Assembly (NCBI RefSeq): GCF_000600335.2
Contig: NZ_KK088626.1
Coordinates: forward strand, 60,284 to 124,283
Source: Rubellimicrobium mesophilum DSM 19309
GTDB taxonomy: Bacteria > Pseudomonadota > Alphaproteobacteria > Rhodobacterales > Rhodobacteraceae
Direction: 5' to 3'
DNA: 64,000 nt
Every line of letters begins with the position of its first letter. Within the stretch, counting starts at the first letter, position 1. A program made the translations under genes and the position numbers. This document shows positions 54,253 to 62,892 of this stretch, piece after piece. The notes beneath the pieces are model-generated. The model made no database searches and was not told the DNA's origin. It was given only the letters and a program-made list of their open reading frames with translations.

Positions 54253-54574
54253 CGAGGGGCTCCTGTGGCTTTCATGTCCGGCAGCGCGCAAAGGCAGCAT
54301 CGGCTCGAACGGACCAGACTTAGTATTCCGTCGCAGGGGAAGGCCAGCGCCGACAGCCCGGGGTGGAGCGCCGGGCCGGCCCAAGTCGATGGCAAGGGTG
54401 GCAGGACCCAAGCTCGCAGGGCCAGCACGCGCGCGGGACCCCGGACTTGGTGTCCTTCACATCCCCGCGATCACCCGCTTGCGGGACGATCCGCCTCTCC
54501 TCCTCAGGCGCCTAGGGGTGAACGCCCTCGACCTCGGGGAAGGGACTGGACCCATTCAGGCCGATCCCATTGGC
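54253..54574. other. Upstream region of the RND efflux operon
   Basis: 322 bp between the EF-hand gene stop and the adaptor start, both on the minus strand. It must contain the pump promoter; AATACTAAG at about 54320-54330 (minus) is a possible but weak -10 region. No gene or clear operator palindrome was seen, and no regulator gene is adjacent. Confidence 0.35.
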
Positions 54575-55159
54575 TCAACCCTGCTGGCCGCCGAAAAGGC
54601 CGCCCAGGGCCCCGTCGGCCCGCTCGCCGCGCAGGCCAGGGCCGCCGTATCGATGGCCGCCCCGGCCGAAGCCGGCGTCGAGCTCGGCCTGCGAGATGGC
54701 CCCGTCGCCGTCGGTGTCGAGCCGGTCGAAGAGCGGCGCGATCTGCGGCGTGCGGGCCTCGATCTCCGCCACCTGCAGGAGACCGTCGCCATCGTCGTCG
54801 GCCTGTGCCACGCGTTGCGCCGCAGCGGCCGCGCGGGCCTCCTCGCGCATCGCATCCTCCATGGCCAGCAGCTCCTTGGCCGAGAGCCCATCGTTGCCAT
54901 CCGCCTCGAAGCGGGCCTGCCGCTGCGCCGTGACCTCCTCCTGCGTCACCGCGCCGTCGCCATCGGTGTCCGCCGTCAGGAGGTCGAAGGGACCGAAGCT
55001 CCGGCCGAGTCCGTCGCCGCGCCCGCCATCCGGCGAAGTCGCGGTCGGCGCTGTGGCCTGCCTGGCCGTGGCCGCATCCGGCGCGGTCGCGGTCTGCGCA
55101 AGCACAGCCGTGCCCACGAGCCCGGCCAGGAGGCCGGCCATCACGAAGGTCGTCTTCAT
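54575..55159 (-). CDS. Secreted EF-hand calcium-binding protein
   Basis: 194 residues with a signal peptide ending in TAVLAQ. Four EF-hand-like loops follow: DTDGDGAVTQEE, EADGNDGLSAKE (imperfect, shifted spacing), DDDGDGLLQVAE and DTDGDGAISQAE. The first, third and fourth keep the Asp ligands and Gly at position six. The tail is Gly-rich. It should bind calcium in the periplasm; the target is unknown. ATG 55159 was chosen for the signal peptide. It is upstream of and co-directional with the RND genes but separated by 322 bp. Confidence 0.85.
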   Translation of the reverse strand: MKTTFVMAGLLAGLVGTAVLAQTATAPDAATARQATAPTATSPDGGRGDGLGRSFGPFDLLTADTDGDGAVTQEEVTAQRQARFEADGNDGLSAKELLAMEDAMREEARAAAAAQRVAQADDDGDGLLQVAEIEARTPQIAPLFDRLDTDGDGAISQAELDAGFGRGGHRYGGPGLRGERADGALGGLFGGQQG

Positions 55160-55576
55160 GTCTGATGTCCTGTTTGTCGATGATCCTGCTCTTTGCCGCC
55201 GGACGTGCCTCTTGAACGGGAGCAGCCCGAGGCTCCGTCGCGTCCGATCCCTTCCCTGACGAAGGCGTGATCCGCGTGTTTTCCGGAACGCCCCGCGCGA
55301 ACAGTCCAACGGACGCCGTCCGAACCCATCCGAGAGCCCAGATCGGTCGCGGCGATGCCGGCGGTCCTGCAACGCGGCACACGCGACTAGAAGGCCTCGA
55401 TCGACAGCAGGTAGGGCGCGGTCCTCCCGCAGGCCAGGGACCCGATGCGTCGCAGGGGAGGGCAACCCCGTCGAGGAGCCGGGACTTGCCGTCCGGCCGG
55501 CGGGTGGGCAGCCCTGCTCCAGGCAGGTGAGCGCCGAGACCCGCTTGGGCCATGGGGCGTGGAGGTCAAGCCACGA
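55160..55576. other. Intergenic region between P-type ATPase and EF-hand genes
   Basis: 417 bp, with no supportable gene, repeat or terminator of standard form. Confidence 0.4.
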
Positions 55577-57565
55577 TCAAGGGGCGGTCCCGGGCGCGGG
55601 GACCGTCAGCCCCGGCAGGTCCCCGGTCGCTCGGAGGGCCGAACCGGAATCCACGCTCCCAGGACGCAGGACACGAAGGGCGTTGAGGATCACGGCCACG
55701 TCGATGACCTCCTGGAGAAGGGCCCCCTCCACCGGCGCAAGGAGCCCGAAGGCCGCCGCGACCATGCCCAGGACCGACAGGCCGAGCCCCGCCGCGACGC
55801 TCTGGCGCGCGATGCGCAGGGCGCGTCGGGCGATCCGGCGCCCAGCGAGCAAGGGGTCGAGCCGGTCGGGCAGGATCACGATCCCCGCCGCCTCGGCCGA
55901 GGCCGCCGAGCCCCGCGCTCCCATGGCGACGCCTAGGTCGGCGGCGGCAAGGGCCGGCGCGTCGTTCACCCCGTCGCCCAGCATCAGCACCGGCCCCCGG
56001 AGCCGCTCCTCGCGCACGACCCGCAGCTTCGCCTCCGGCGTCAGGCCCGCGTGCATGGCATCGAGCCCCAGGCCCCCTGCGACGGCTTGGGCCACCTCCT
56101 CGCGGTCTCCCGTGGCGAGCACGATCCGCCGGAGGCCCTCGGCGCGCAGCGCGACCAGCACCTCCCGCGCTTCGGGGCGGGCCGCGTCGGTCAGCACCAG
56201 TTCCCCCGCGGGAAGCCCATCGACCCGCACCAGCACGCTGGCCGCGCCGGAGGCGGACGGCGGATCGGCCTCCTCCATCCCCAGGCCGACATAGGCGCGA
56301 CTCCCGATGCGGACCTTGCGCCCCTCGATGATCGCCTCCATGCCCTCGCCGGCCATCTCCGTGACGCACCGGGGCGTGGCGAGGGCAAGCCCGCGCGCCC
56401 GTGCCTCGGCCACCACGGCTCGGGCCACGGGATGCTGCGACGCCTGGTCGAGCGACGCGGCGAGCCGCAGAACCTCCTCCTCCCCGAAGCCCGGGGCGGC
56501 CACCGTCCTCGCCAGCCGAGGTCGCCCCTCGGTCAGGGTGCCGGTCTTGTCGATCACGAGGACCTCCACCCGCGCCAGCGCCTCGAGGGAGCCGCCGCCC
56601 TTGACGAGGACGCCCAGCCGTGCCGCCCGCGACAGGCCTGCGACCAGGGCCACGGGAACGGTGAGGATGAGCGGGCAGGGGGTCGCTACCACCAGCACCG
56701 CCACGGCGCGGACGGGATCGCCGCTGAAGCCCCAGGCGGCGCCGGCCAGCAGCACCGTCAGGAAGAGGAAGCCCACGGCATACCGGTCGGCGAGCCGCAC
56801 CATCGGCGCCCGGGCCTCCTGCGCCTCCTCGACCAGCCGGACGATCCCCGCGAAGGTGCTCTCGCCCGCTGGCCGCAGCGCATTCAGGTCGAAGGGATCC
56901 CCGGCGTTCAGGGCGCCGCTCATCACCTCGTCCCCCGTCGGATGGCGTACGGGAAGCGCCTCGCCCGTGAGCGCCGCTTCGTCGAGCAGCGCCTCGCCCA
57001 TCGCGACCTTCCCGTCCACTGGCACCACGGCCCCACGCTGCACCAGCAGCCGATCGCCGGGCCCGATCGCCGCAACGGGCACCTCCTCGAGCGCGCCCTC
57101 GCCATAGCGCAGCGCCTTGCGCGGCGCTTGGGCCAGGAGGGCCATCATCTCCCGACGCGCGCAGCCCTCGGCGAAGCGCTCCAGATGCTGCCCGCCCGCA
57201 TACATCAGCGCCACGACCGCCGCCGCCAGCGTCTCTCCCAGAAGGAGCGCCGCCGACATCGACAGGGCCGCCACGATGTCGAGCCCGAGATCGCCCCGTC
57301 GCAGGCTGCCTACGATTTGCACGAGGAGCGCGCCCAGCACGATGAGCGTCGCCCCGGACCAGGCGAGCGCCGCCCCATTGCTCATCCCCCACACTCGCAG
57401 CGCGAGTCCCACTGCCAGCCCGCCCGCCGCCAGCATCAGCAGGATCAGGCGGGACACATCGGCTCGGCCAGCCCGGACGCGGAGCTCGGGAGCGTCGAGC
57501 TCCGCCCCGACGCGTTCGTCCGGCGCGTCGTTCGGAAGCACGGTGGAGCGAAGGGGGTCAGTCAC
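55577..57565 (-). CDS. P1B-type heavy-metal ATPase with TPC motif
   Basis: 662 residues from a GTG start that overlaps the adaptor gene by eight bases. There is no N-terminal CxxC metal-binding domain. Actuator motif LTGEALPV, transmembrane metal site ATPCPLIL (Cys near 297), phosphorylation motif DKTGTLTEG (Asp near 339), the SQHPVA pair in the nucleotide domain, and hinge GDGVNDAPAL are all present. TPC instead of CPC or SPC places it outside the classical Cu+ and Zn2+ exporters; TPC types have been linked to nickel or iron, but no hemerythrin tail is present. The metal is thus open. It likely exports cations across the inner membrane. Confidence 0.9.
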   Translation of the reverse strand: MTDPLRSTVLPNDAPDERVGAELDAPELRVRAGRADVSRLILLMLAAGGLAVGLALRVWGMSNGAALAWSGATLIVLGALLVQIVGSLRRGDLGLDIVAALSMSAALLLGETLAAAVVALMYAGGQHLERFAEGCARREMMALLAQAPRKALRYGEGALEEVPVAAIGPGDRLLVQRGAVVPVDGKVAMGEALLDEAALTGEALPVRHPTGDEVMSGALNAGDPFDLNALRPAGESTFAGIVRLVEEAQEARAPMVRLADRYAVGFLFLTVLLAGAAWGFSGDPVRAVAVLVVATPCPLILTVPVALVAGLSRAARLGVLVKGGGSLEALARVEVLVIDKTGTLTEGRPRLARTVAAPGFGEEEVLRLAASLDQASQHPVARAVVAEARARGLALATPRCVTEMAGEGMEAIIEGRKVRIGSRAYVGLGMEEADPPSASGAASVLVRVDGLPAGELVLTDAARPEAREVLVALRAEGLRRIVLATGDREEVAQAVAGGLGLDAMHAGLTPEAKLRVVREERLRGPVLMLGDGVNDAPALAAADLGVAMGARGSAASAEAAGIVILPDRLDPLLAGRRIARRALRIARQSVAAGLGLSVLGMVAAAFGLLAPVEGALLQEVIDVAVILNALRVLRPGSVDSGSALRATGDLPGLTVPAPGTAP

Positions 57566-58760
57566 GTGGCACCGCCCGTGGGGCCACCCGGACGCCGTCC
57601 GCGATGCGGTCCCCCGGATGGAGGATGACCGAAGCCCCGGGTTCCAGCCCCGTTCGGACCTCGGCCCAGTCCGCGTTGCGCTCGCCCAGCCCGATGGGCG
57701 TGAGCCAGGCGCGACCCTCCTCGACCCGGAACACCGCCCAGTCCTCCCCGTTTCGGAACAGCGCGCCCACCGGCACCGCCGGAAGATCCTCCCCTCGCCA
57801 GACCTCGATATGCGTGGTGACGCCATAGCCATCGCCCAGGCCCGCTTGGGCCGCCGCAGGACCGTCGAGCGCCAGCACCGCCGTGACCCGCTGCTCCTCG
57901 ATGCCGAGCGCAGAAACCTTCGTCTCCGCCGAGGGGTCGACCCTCGCCACATGCGCGGCGAGCGTCGCCCCGCCCCACCCATCGAGGGTGGCGGGCCTCC
58001 CCTCCGTCACGCGCACCGCATCCGAGGACAGGAGGTCCACCACGATCTCCAGATCCGAGGGGTCTCCGATCTCCAGGAGGGGCGTCCCGGCGGCCACCAC
58101 CTGCTCGCTCTCGGCCAGGACGCGCAGGATGCATCCTGTTGTGGGGGCGGACACCTCCACGCAGCAAGGTCCGTCGCCGGACGCCTCGTCCCCCTCGATG
58201 AGGGCGGCGCGGGCGCTCTCGAGCTCGCGCTGCCGCATCATCACGTTGGCGTTGGCGCTCTCCAGCGCCGCCGAGGCGGCGGCGTCGAGCCGGGCCTGCT
58301 CCAGCGTCCGCGTGGCCAGGGTTCCACGGTCGGCCAGGGCTCCGGCGCGCCGGAGCTCGGACGCCGCGTAGTCGGCCTGCGCCCTGGCACGCTCCAGCTC
58401 CGCCCGCGCGAGGCCCAGCGCCGCTTGGGCCGCATCCCGCGCGGCCTCCGCGACCCGGCGGGCGCGGACGTCAAGCAGCGGTGGCGCCGCAGGCCGGAGC
58501 CGCGCCACCACCGTCTCGCCCACCGTCACGGGGTCGCCCGGATGCAGGTCCAGCCGCGCCATCCGCCCGGCGATCGGCGCCGAGACGGCGAAGACTTCGC
58601 GGATGCGGCTCCGGCCCTCCTCGTCGACCGTGACCACGATGTCCTGCCGGCCGACCTCGGCGGTCTCCACCTCGACGGGGCGAGGCCAGAGCGCCCAGGC
58701 GAAGCCGGCGATCAGCGCAAGCGCAAGGGCGGCCCAGACGAGACGTCGGATCATGGTCAT
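57558..58760 (-). CDS. HlyD-family periplasmic adaptor of ABC exporter
   Basis: 400 residues: one N-terminal membrane anchor (VWAALALALIAGFAWALW), barrel strand, the lipoyl halves ARLDLHPGDPVTVGETVV and later VSAPTTGCILRVL, and a coiled-coil hairpin between (about residues 105-190). A Cys pair and a third Cys (GPCCVEV and TTGCIL) are unusual for this family and could bind metal. It overlaps the FtsX-like permease gene by four bases, the pairing seen in DevBCA/MacAB-like exporters. Confidence 0.88.
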   Translation of the reverse strand: MTMIRRLVWAALALALIAGFAWALWPRPVEVETAEVGRQDIVVTVDEEGRSRIREVFAVSAPIAGRMARLDLHPGDPVTVGETVVARLRPAAPPLLDVRARRVAEAARDAAQAALGLARAELERARAQADYAASELRRAGALADRGTLATRTLEQARLDAAASAALESANANVMMRQRELESARAALIEGDEASGDGPCCVEVSAPTTGCILRVLAESEQVVAAGTPLLEIGDPSDLEIVVDLLSSDAVRVTEGRPATLDGWGGATLAAHVARVDPSAETKVSALGIEEQRVTAVLALDGPAAAQAGLGDGYGVTTHIEVWRGEDLPAVPVGALFRNGEDWAVFRVEEGRAWLTPIGLGERNADWAEVRTGLEPGASVILHPGDRIADGVRVAPRAVPRD

Positions 58761-61099
58761 TCCCTCGTTTTCAGCACTTCGATGAGGTCGAGCCGGTCGA
58801 TGCGCCCCCGGACCAGGAGCGCCGAGGCCAGCGCGGCGGCCAGCGCGACGAGGCTCGCCACCGCGTAGACCCCGGAGTTGATGACCAGTGGCACGCGGTA
58901 GAGTTCGGAGCTGAAGGCCCGGACCACCGCCATCGCGAAGCCGGTGCCGATCAGCCAGCCCAGGGGCTGCGCGACAAGCACCACCGCCGCGATCTCCCCA
59001 TAGAGGATCGCCGCCACCTCTCCCCTGGTGAAGCCCAGGACGCGGAGCGAGGCGAGTTCCCGTCCCTGCTCGGAGAGCGAGATGCGCGCGAAGTTGTAGA
59101 CCACGCCGAACGCGATGATGGCCGCCAGCGTCAGGTAGACGGTGATCTGGATCGTGATGTTCTGGGCCATGGTCTCCCGGAAGCGGCGGAGGGTCCGGTC
59201 GAGCAGCATGACGAAGCCCGCCTGCGGCGTGGCCTTCACCGCCGCGAAGAAATCGTCGGCCCGCGCCGGGTCGAGCTGCACCCGGGTGCCCGTGATCCGC
59301 GGTCCTTCCCCGAGGAGCCCGTTCAGCGTCGGCAGCGCGATGGCCGCGGAGAGGCCGAGATAGCCGAGGCTCACCCCGCTCACCGGCATCTCGAAGCTTC
59401 TCCGGTCGCCTTCCAGCACGTCCACTCGCACCCGGTCGCCCGGCTCGACCCCGAGGAGGTCCGCCAGCGCCTCCGACAGCACGACGCCCGCATCCGGCGG
59501 CGCCATCGGCCGCTCTCGTATGTCGAGGAGCCGCGACAGGTCGTCGCCGGAGCGCGAGCCGATCAGCGCCACTTGACGCTCGCGGGGGCCATGCGACAGC
59601 CGGACGGAGGCGATGCGGACCGGCTCGGCCCGCAGCACGCCGGGCATCCGTCGGATGTCGAAGAGCGCCGCCATAGGCCGTGGTTCGGCGAAGGTCAGCA
59701 TCGCGTCCTGCCGCTCGGCCCGGTCGAAGGTGAGGTCGATCATCTTCTCGATCGAGCCGGTGCTCCAGAGCGACCCCACGAGGACCGCGACGGCGAGGCT
59801 CATGCCGAGGACGCCGCTGGCCGTTCGGAGCGGCCAGCGCAGCAGGTGGCGCGCGATCATGACGGTGGACTGGCGGATGCGGAGCAGCCGCTCGGCCGCG
59901 CCGCCCCAGAGCCGACGGTAGCGCACCGGGGCCGGGGGCGACATGGCCACCGCGGGCGGAAGCCAGGCGACCCGGCGGACGGCGTCGATCGCCCCCGCGA
60001 CCGCCGCGCCGACCGTGACCAGAGCCGCGATGGCATAGGGTTCGGGATTGCGGCTGAAGACCAGGTTGGGAAAGTCGAAGAACCGGACGTAGAGCCGCGC
60101 GAGGCCGACCCCCATCCAGGCCCCCGCGACCCAGCCGAGGAGGATCCCCACCGCCGCGATGGCGAGGACGAACCCCACGTAGTGCCGCGCGATCGCCCAG
60201 GGCCCGTAGCCCAGCGCCTTGAGGAGCCCGATCTGCTCCCGCTCCAGGGTCACGAGACGGCCGAGCGTCATGTTGACCAGGAACGCCGCCACGAGGAGGA
60301 AGATGGGCGGCAGCACCCGGCTCATGCCCCGGAGTTGCGTGAGCTCGGCATCGAGGAAGGCGTGGGACACCTGGTCCTTGCGACCGGTGGCCCCGGTGCC
60401 GCCGTAGGGTGCCAGGATCGCGTCGAGCCTCTCCATTACGGTCGCCGGCGACGCGCCGGGCGCGAGATTCAGCGCCACGTCGTCGAAGGCGCCCCGGAAG
60501 TCGTAGGCGGCGGCCAGGCTCTCGTCGGGCAGCCAGGCGATCCCGAACCGGCGCGGGTCGGGCATCATGTCGCCGGGCCCCAGCGCATAGACGAACTCCG
60601 GCGAGATCGCGACCCCGGTGACGCGGAGCTCACGCATCCGTCCGTTCATCAGGACGCCCATCCGCGAGCCCGGCCCAAGCGCGTGCGACGCCGCGAACCC
60701 CTGCGAGACGACCGCTTCGTCGGCGTGACGCGGATCGGGCAGGCGCCCCTCCCGCAGGTGGAGCCGGTTGAGACCGTCCGCGCCGGGCAGGGACACGAGC
60801 AGGAGGCTCCCTGGCTCGGCCATTCCGGGCATGTCGAGAAGCGCGATGCGCCTGATCCGTCCCTCGGCCTCCAGCACCCCGTCGATCGACTCGATGCGCG
60901 GCAGCAGCGTCCGCGGCGCGCGCGTCGCGGTAGCGAAGACGTCGGCGAAGCGGTTCGCCTCGTAATAGGCGTCCCGCGTGCGTTCGAGCGAGTCGACCGC
61001 GCCGACGCCCAGAACCAGCGTCGCCACGCCCGCCGCCATCACGAGCGCGATGGCCAGCGCCTGCGCCCAGAGGCGGCGCAGGTCGCGCAGGAGCTTCAC
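58757..61099 (-). CDS. FtsX-like ABC exporter permease (DevC/MacB-type, two-module)
   Basis: 780 residues from GTG 61099. First helix [19 protein letters not shown], a large periplasmic domain, three helices around 260-370, a second amphipathic start, a second periplasmic domain and three C-terminal helices, that is, two FtsX modules. The C-terminal [18 protein letters not shown] is a family mark. It probably exports a substrate from the membrane or periplasm together with the adaptor. The ATPase gene ends 20 bp before it. Confidence 0.9.
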   Translation of the reverse strand: MKLLRDLRRLWAQALAIALVMAAGVATLVLGVGAVDSLERTRDAYYEANRFADVFATATRAPRTLLPRIESIDGVLEAEGRIRRIALLDMPGMAEPGSLLLVSLPGADGLNRLHLREGRLPDPRHADEAVVSQGFAASHALGPGSRMGVLMNGRMRELRVTGVAISPEFVYALGPGDMMPDPRRFGIAWLPDESLAAAYDFRGAFDDVALNLAPGASPATVMERLDAILAPYGGTGATGRKDQVSHAFLDAELTQLRGMSRVLPPIFLLVAAFLVNMTLGRLVTLEREQIGLLKALGYGPWAIARHYVGFVLAIAAVGILLGWVAGAWMGVGLARLYVRFFDFPNLVFSRNPEPYAIAALVTVGAAVAGAIDAVRRVAWLPPAVAMSPPAPVRYRRLWGGAAERLLRIRQSTVMIARHLLRWPLRTASGVLGMSLAVAVLVGSLWSTGSIEKMIDLTFDRAERQDAMLTFAEPRPMAALFDIRRMPGVLRAEPVRIASVRLSHGPRERQVALIGSRSGDDLSRLLDIRERPMAPPDAGVVLSEALADLLGVEPGDRVRVDVLEGDRRSFEMPVSGVSLGYLGLSAAIALPTLNGLLGEGPRITGTRVQLDPARADDFFAAVKATPQAGFVMLLDRTLRRFRETMAQNITIQITVYLTLAAIIAFGVVYNFARISLSEQGRELASLRVLGFTRGEVAAILYGEIAAVVLVAQPLGWLIGTGFAMAVVRAFSSELYRVPLVINSGVYAVASLVALAAALASALLVRGRIDRLDLIEVLKTRE

Positions 61100-61118
61100 C
61101 TGGAGGGGGCGAGGCGCA

Positions 61119-61833
61119 TCACCAGCTCACCTCGGCCGGAGCCTTGCGGTGCTCGTTGACCTCCTCGCCGGCGATGGCGCCGTTGGCGAAGCGCACGACC
61201 CGATGCGCGAGGCCCTGGATGGCCGCGTTGTGCGTGATGACCAGCGTGGTCGCCCCCATCGTCGAGTTGACCGCCGTCAACGCCTCCAGCACCCGCACCC
61301 CCCGTCGCCGAGTCGAGCGCCCCCGTGGGCTCGTCGCAGAGCAGCACCTCCGGGTTCTTGGCGATGGCGCGGGCGATAGCCACCCGCTGCTGCTCCCCGC
61401 CCGAGAGCTGGGCGGGGAAGTGGTCCATCCGCTCCGAGAGCCCCACCATGGCGAGCGCCTCCTCGGCCTTCATGGGCCGGCGCGCGATCTCGGTCACGAG
61501 GCGGACGTTCTCGCGCGCGGTGAGCGAGGGGACGAGGTTGTAGAACTGGAACACGAAGCCTACGTGGTCGCGCCGGTAGCGGGTCAGCCCGGCGTCGTTC
61601 AGCCGCGTGAGCTCCTGGTCCATGAACCAGACCTCTCCCGAGGTCGGTCGGTCGAGCCCGCCGACGATGTTGAGGAAGGTGGACTTGCCCGAGCCCGAGG
61701 GCCCCAGGATGACGACGAACTCGCCCGCCCGGGCCTCGAAGTCCACGCGGCGCAACGCCTGCACCTCGACCTCGCCCGAACGGTAGGTCTTGGTCAGCGC
61801 ACGTGCGCGGAAGATCGTGGGTGTCTCGGCCAT
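61119..61833 (-). CDS. ABC exporter ATPase (LolD/MacB-type) with C-terminal frameshift
   Basis: Walker [22 protein letters not shown], signature [15 protein letters not shown] and Walker [14 protein letters not shown] are intact. After SATG the frame shifts in a run of six C on the plus strand (61298-61303): as read, the protein ends in an unrelated Gly/Arg-rich tail at 61096. Removing one base restores [29 protein letters not shown] with the switch His, and a stop at 61119. The coordinates given are for the corrected frame, about 237 residues. ATG 61833 is preferred over upstream ATGs by family alignment. First gene of the export operon. Confidence 0.82.
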
Positions 61834-62250
61834 GTCGCGGTCCGGTCCTGCCATCCCCTCGAACGGCATCCTGCCGGACTCCTCCGGTTCGTGCCTTGAC
61901 CAGGATCAACCTTCGCGACGCGGACCGGGACCCGGCCGGACCTGCGATCGGCCAGCCTGCTCGCTCCGGCTGTCGGACCGGCCCGCTCATCGACAGCGGC
62001 GGGCCTCGGGGTCGTCCGTTCCACGTGGGTTGCCGGTCCCGTGGCCCTTGGGGCAGGAAAGACCTGCGCCCCTGTCGTCCCGGAGAAGGTTGTTCCCCGA
62101 CATGGGGGCAAATCGACCGTTTGCTTTCCTTTACACCGTCAGTGGTCACCCCATAATCTCTACTCATCAAGTCGTGATTTGCGCTTGCTGGAGAGCCAGA
62201 CGCGGCGTCGCGGCGCGAAGAGCGAGACTTCCAACCGGACGAGGAGCCCG
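61834..62250. other. Divergent intergenic region
   Basis: 417 bp between the export operon and the thioredoxin-fold gene. It contains the sigma70-like promoter listed separately (62130-62157) and a 93-base leader before ATG 62251. No gene or palindrome of note otherwise. Confidence 0.5.
62130..62157 (+). promoter_or_regulatory. Sigma70-like promoter of thioredoxin-fold gene
   Basis: TTTACA (62130-62135) and CATAAT (62152-62157) with a 16-base spacer, each matching five of six consensus bases. It is the best housekeeping-type promoter I found in the window, 93 bp before the next start. AT-rich surroundings (TTTGCTTTCC, ATCTCTACTCATC) set it apart. Confidence 0.6.
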
Positions 62251-62832
62251 ATGCCCAGAACCGAGTCGAATCCCGTCGAGCTTGGCTTCCAAGCCCCCGA
62301 CTTCCAACTGCCGGACGCCTCGGGGCGGCTGCACGGTCCCGGCGACCACGCCGGGGCGCCCGCCCTCCTCGTCGCCTTCATCTCCAACCGCTGCCCCTTC
62401 GTGGTCGGCATCCGCGAGGCCTTCGCCGACTTCGCGCGCCGCAACGCGCCGCGGGGGCTGCGGGTGATCGCGATCAACGCGAACGACGCCGAGGCCCACT
62501 CCGAGGAGACGCTCGAGCGCCTGGGCCTCGAAGCCACGGCCTTCGGCTATGACTTCCCCTACGTGAAGGACGAGACGCAGGAGGTCGCCCGCGCCTACGG
62601 GGCGGCCTGCACGCCGGACCTCTTCCTCTTCGACGCCGCGCAGCACCTCGTCTACCACGGCCAGTTCGATGGCTTCCGGCCCAACAACGGCGTGACACCC
62701 ACGGGCGAGAGCCTGCAGGCGGCCGTGGACGCGCTCCTGGCCGGCGAGCCGCCCATCGATCGGCAGGTCCCCTCCATCGGCTGCAACATCAAGTGGCGCC
62801 CCGAGACTCAGGCGGCCGTCGCGGCCGAATGA
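62251..62832 (+). CDS. Thioredoxin-fold (AhpC/TSA-like) protein with single active-site Cys
   Basis: 193 residues. [16 protein letters not shown] is the usual start of the redoxin domain, then [20 protein letters not shown] with one Cys where thioredoxins have Cxx[13 protein letters not shown], and [19 protein letters not shown] with a second Cys before the cis-Pro. This type of cytosolic thioredoxin-like protein probably reduces peroxides or disulfides; no signal peptide. GACGAGGAGCCCG precedes the ATG. Followed 60 bp later by an FAD oxidoreductase. Confidence 0.88.
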   Translation: MPRTESNPVELGFQAPDFQLPDASGRLHGPGDHAGAPALLVAFISNRCPFVVGIREAFADFARRNAPRGLRVIAINANDAEAHSEETLERLGLEATAFGYDFPYVKDETQEVARAYGAACTPDLFLFDAAQHLVYHGQFDGFRPNNGVTPTGESLQAAVDALLAGEPPIDRQVPSIGCNIKWRPETQAAVAAE

Positions 62833-62892
62833 CCGCGCCCGCCTGACCCCGGGCGGCCCCCGACTCCCGGCGCCGGACCCCCTCCCGAACGG

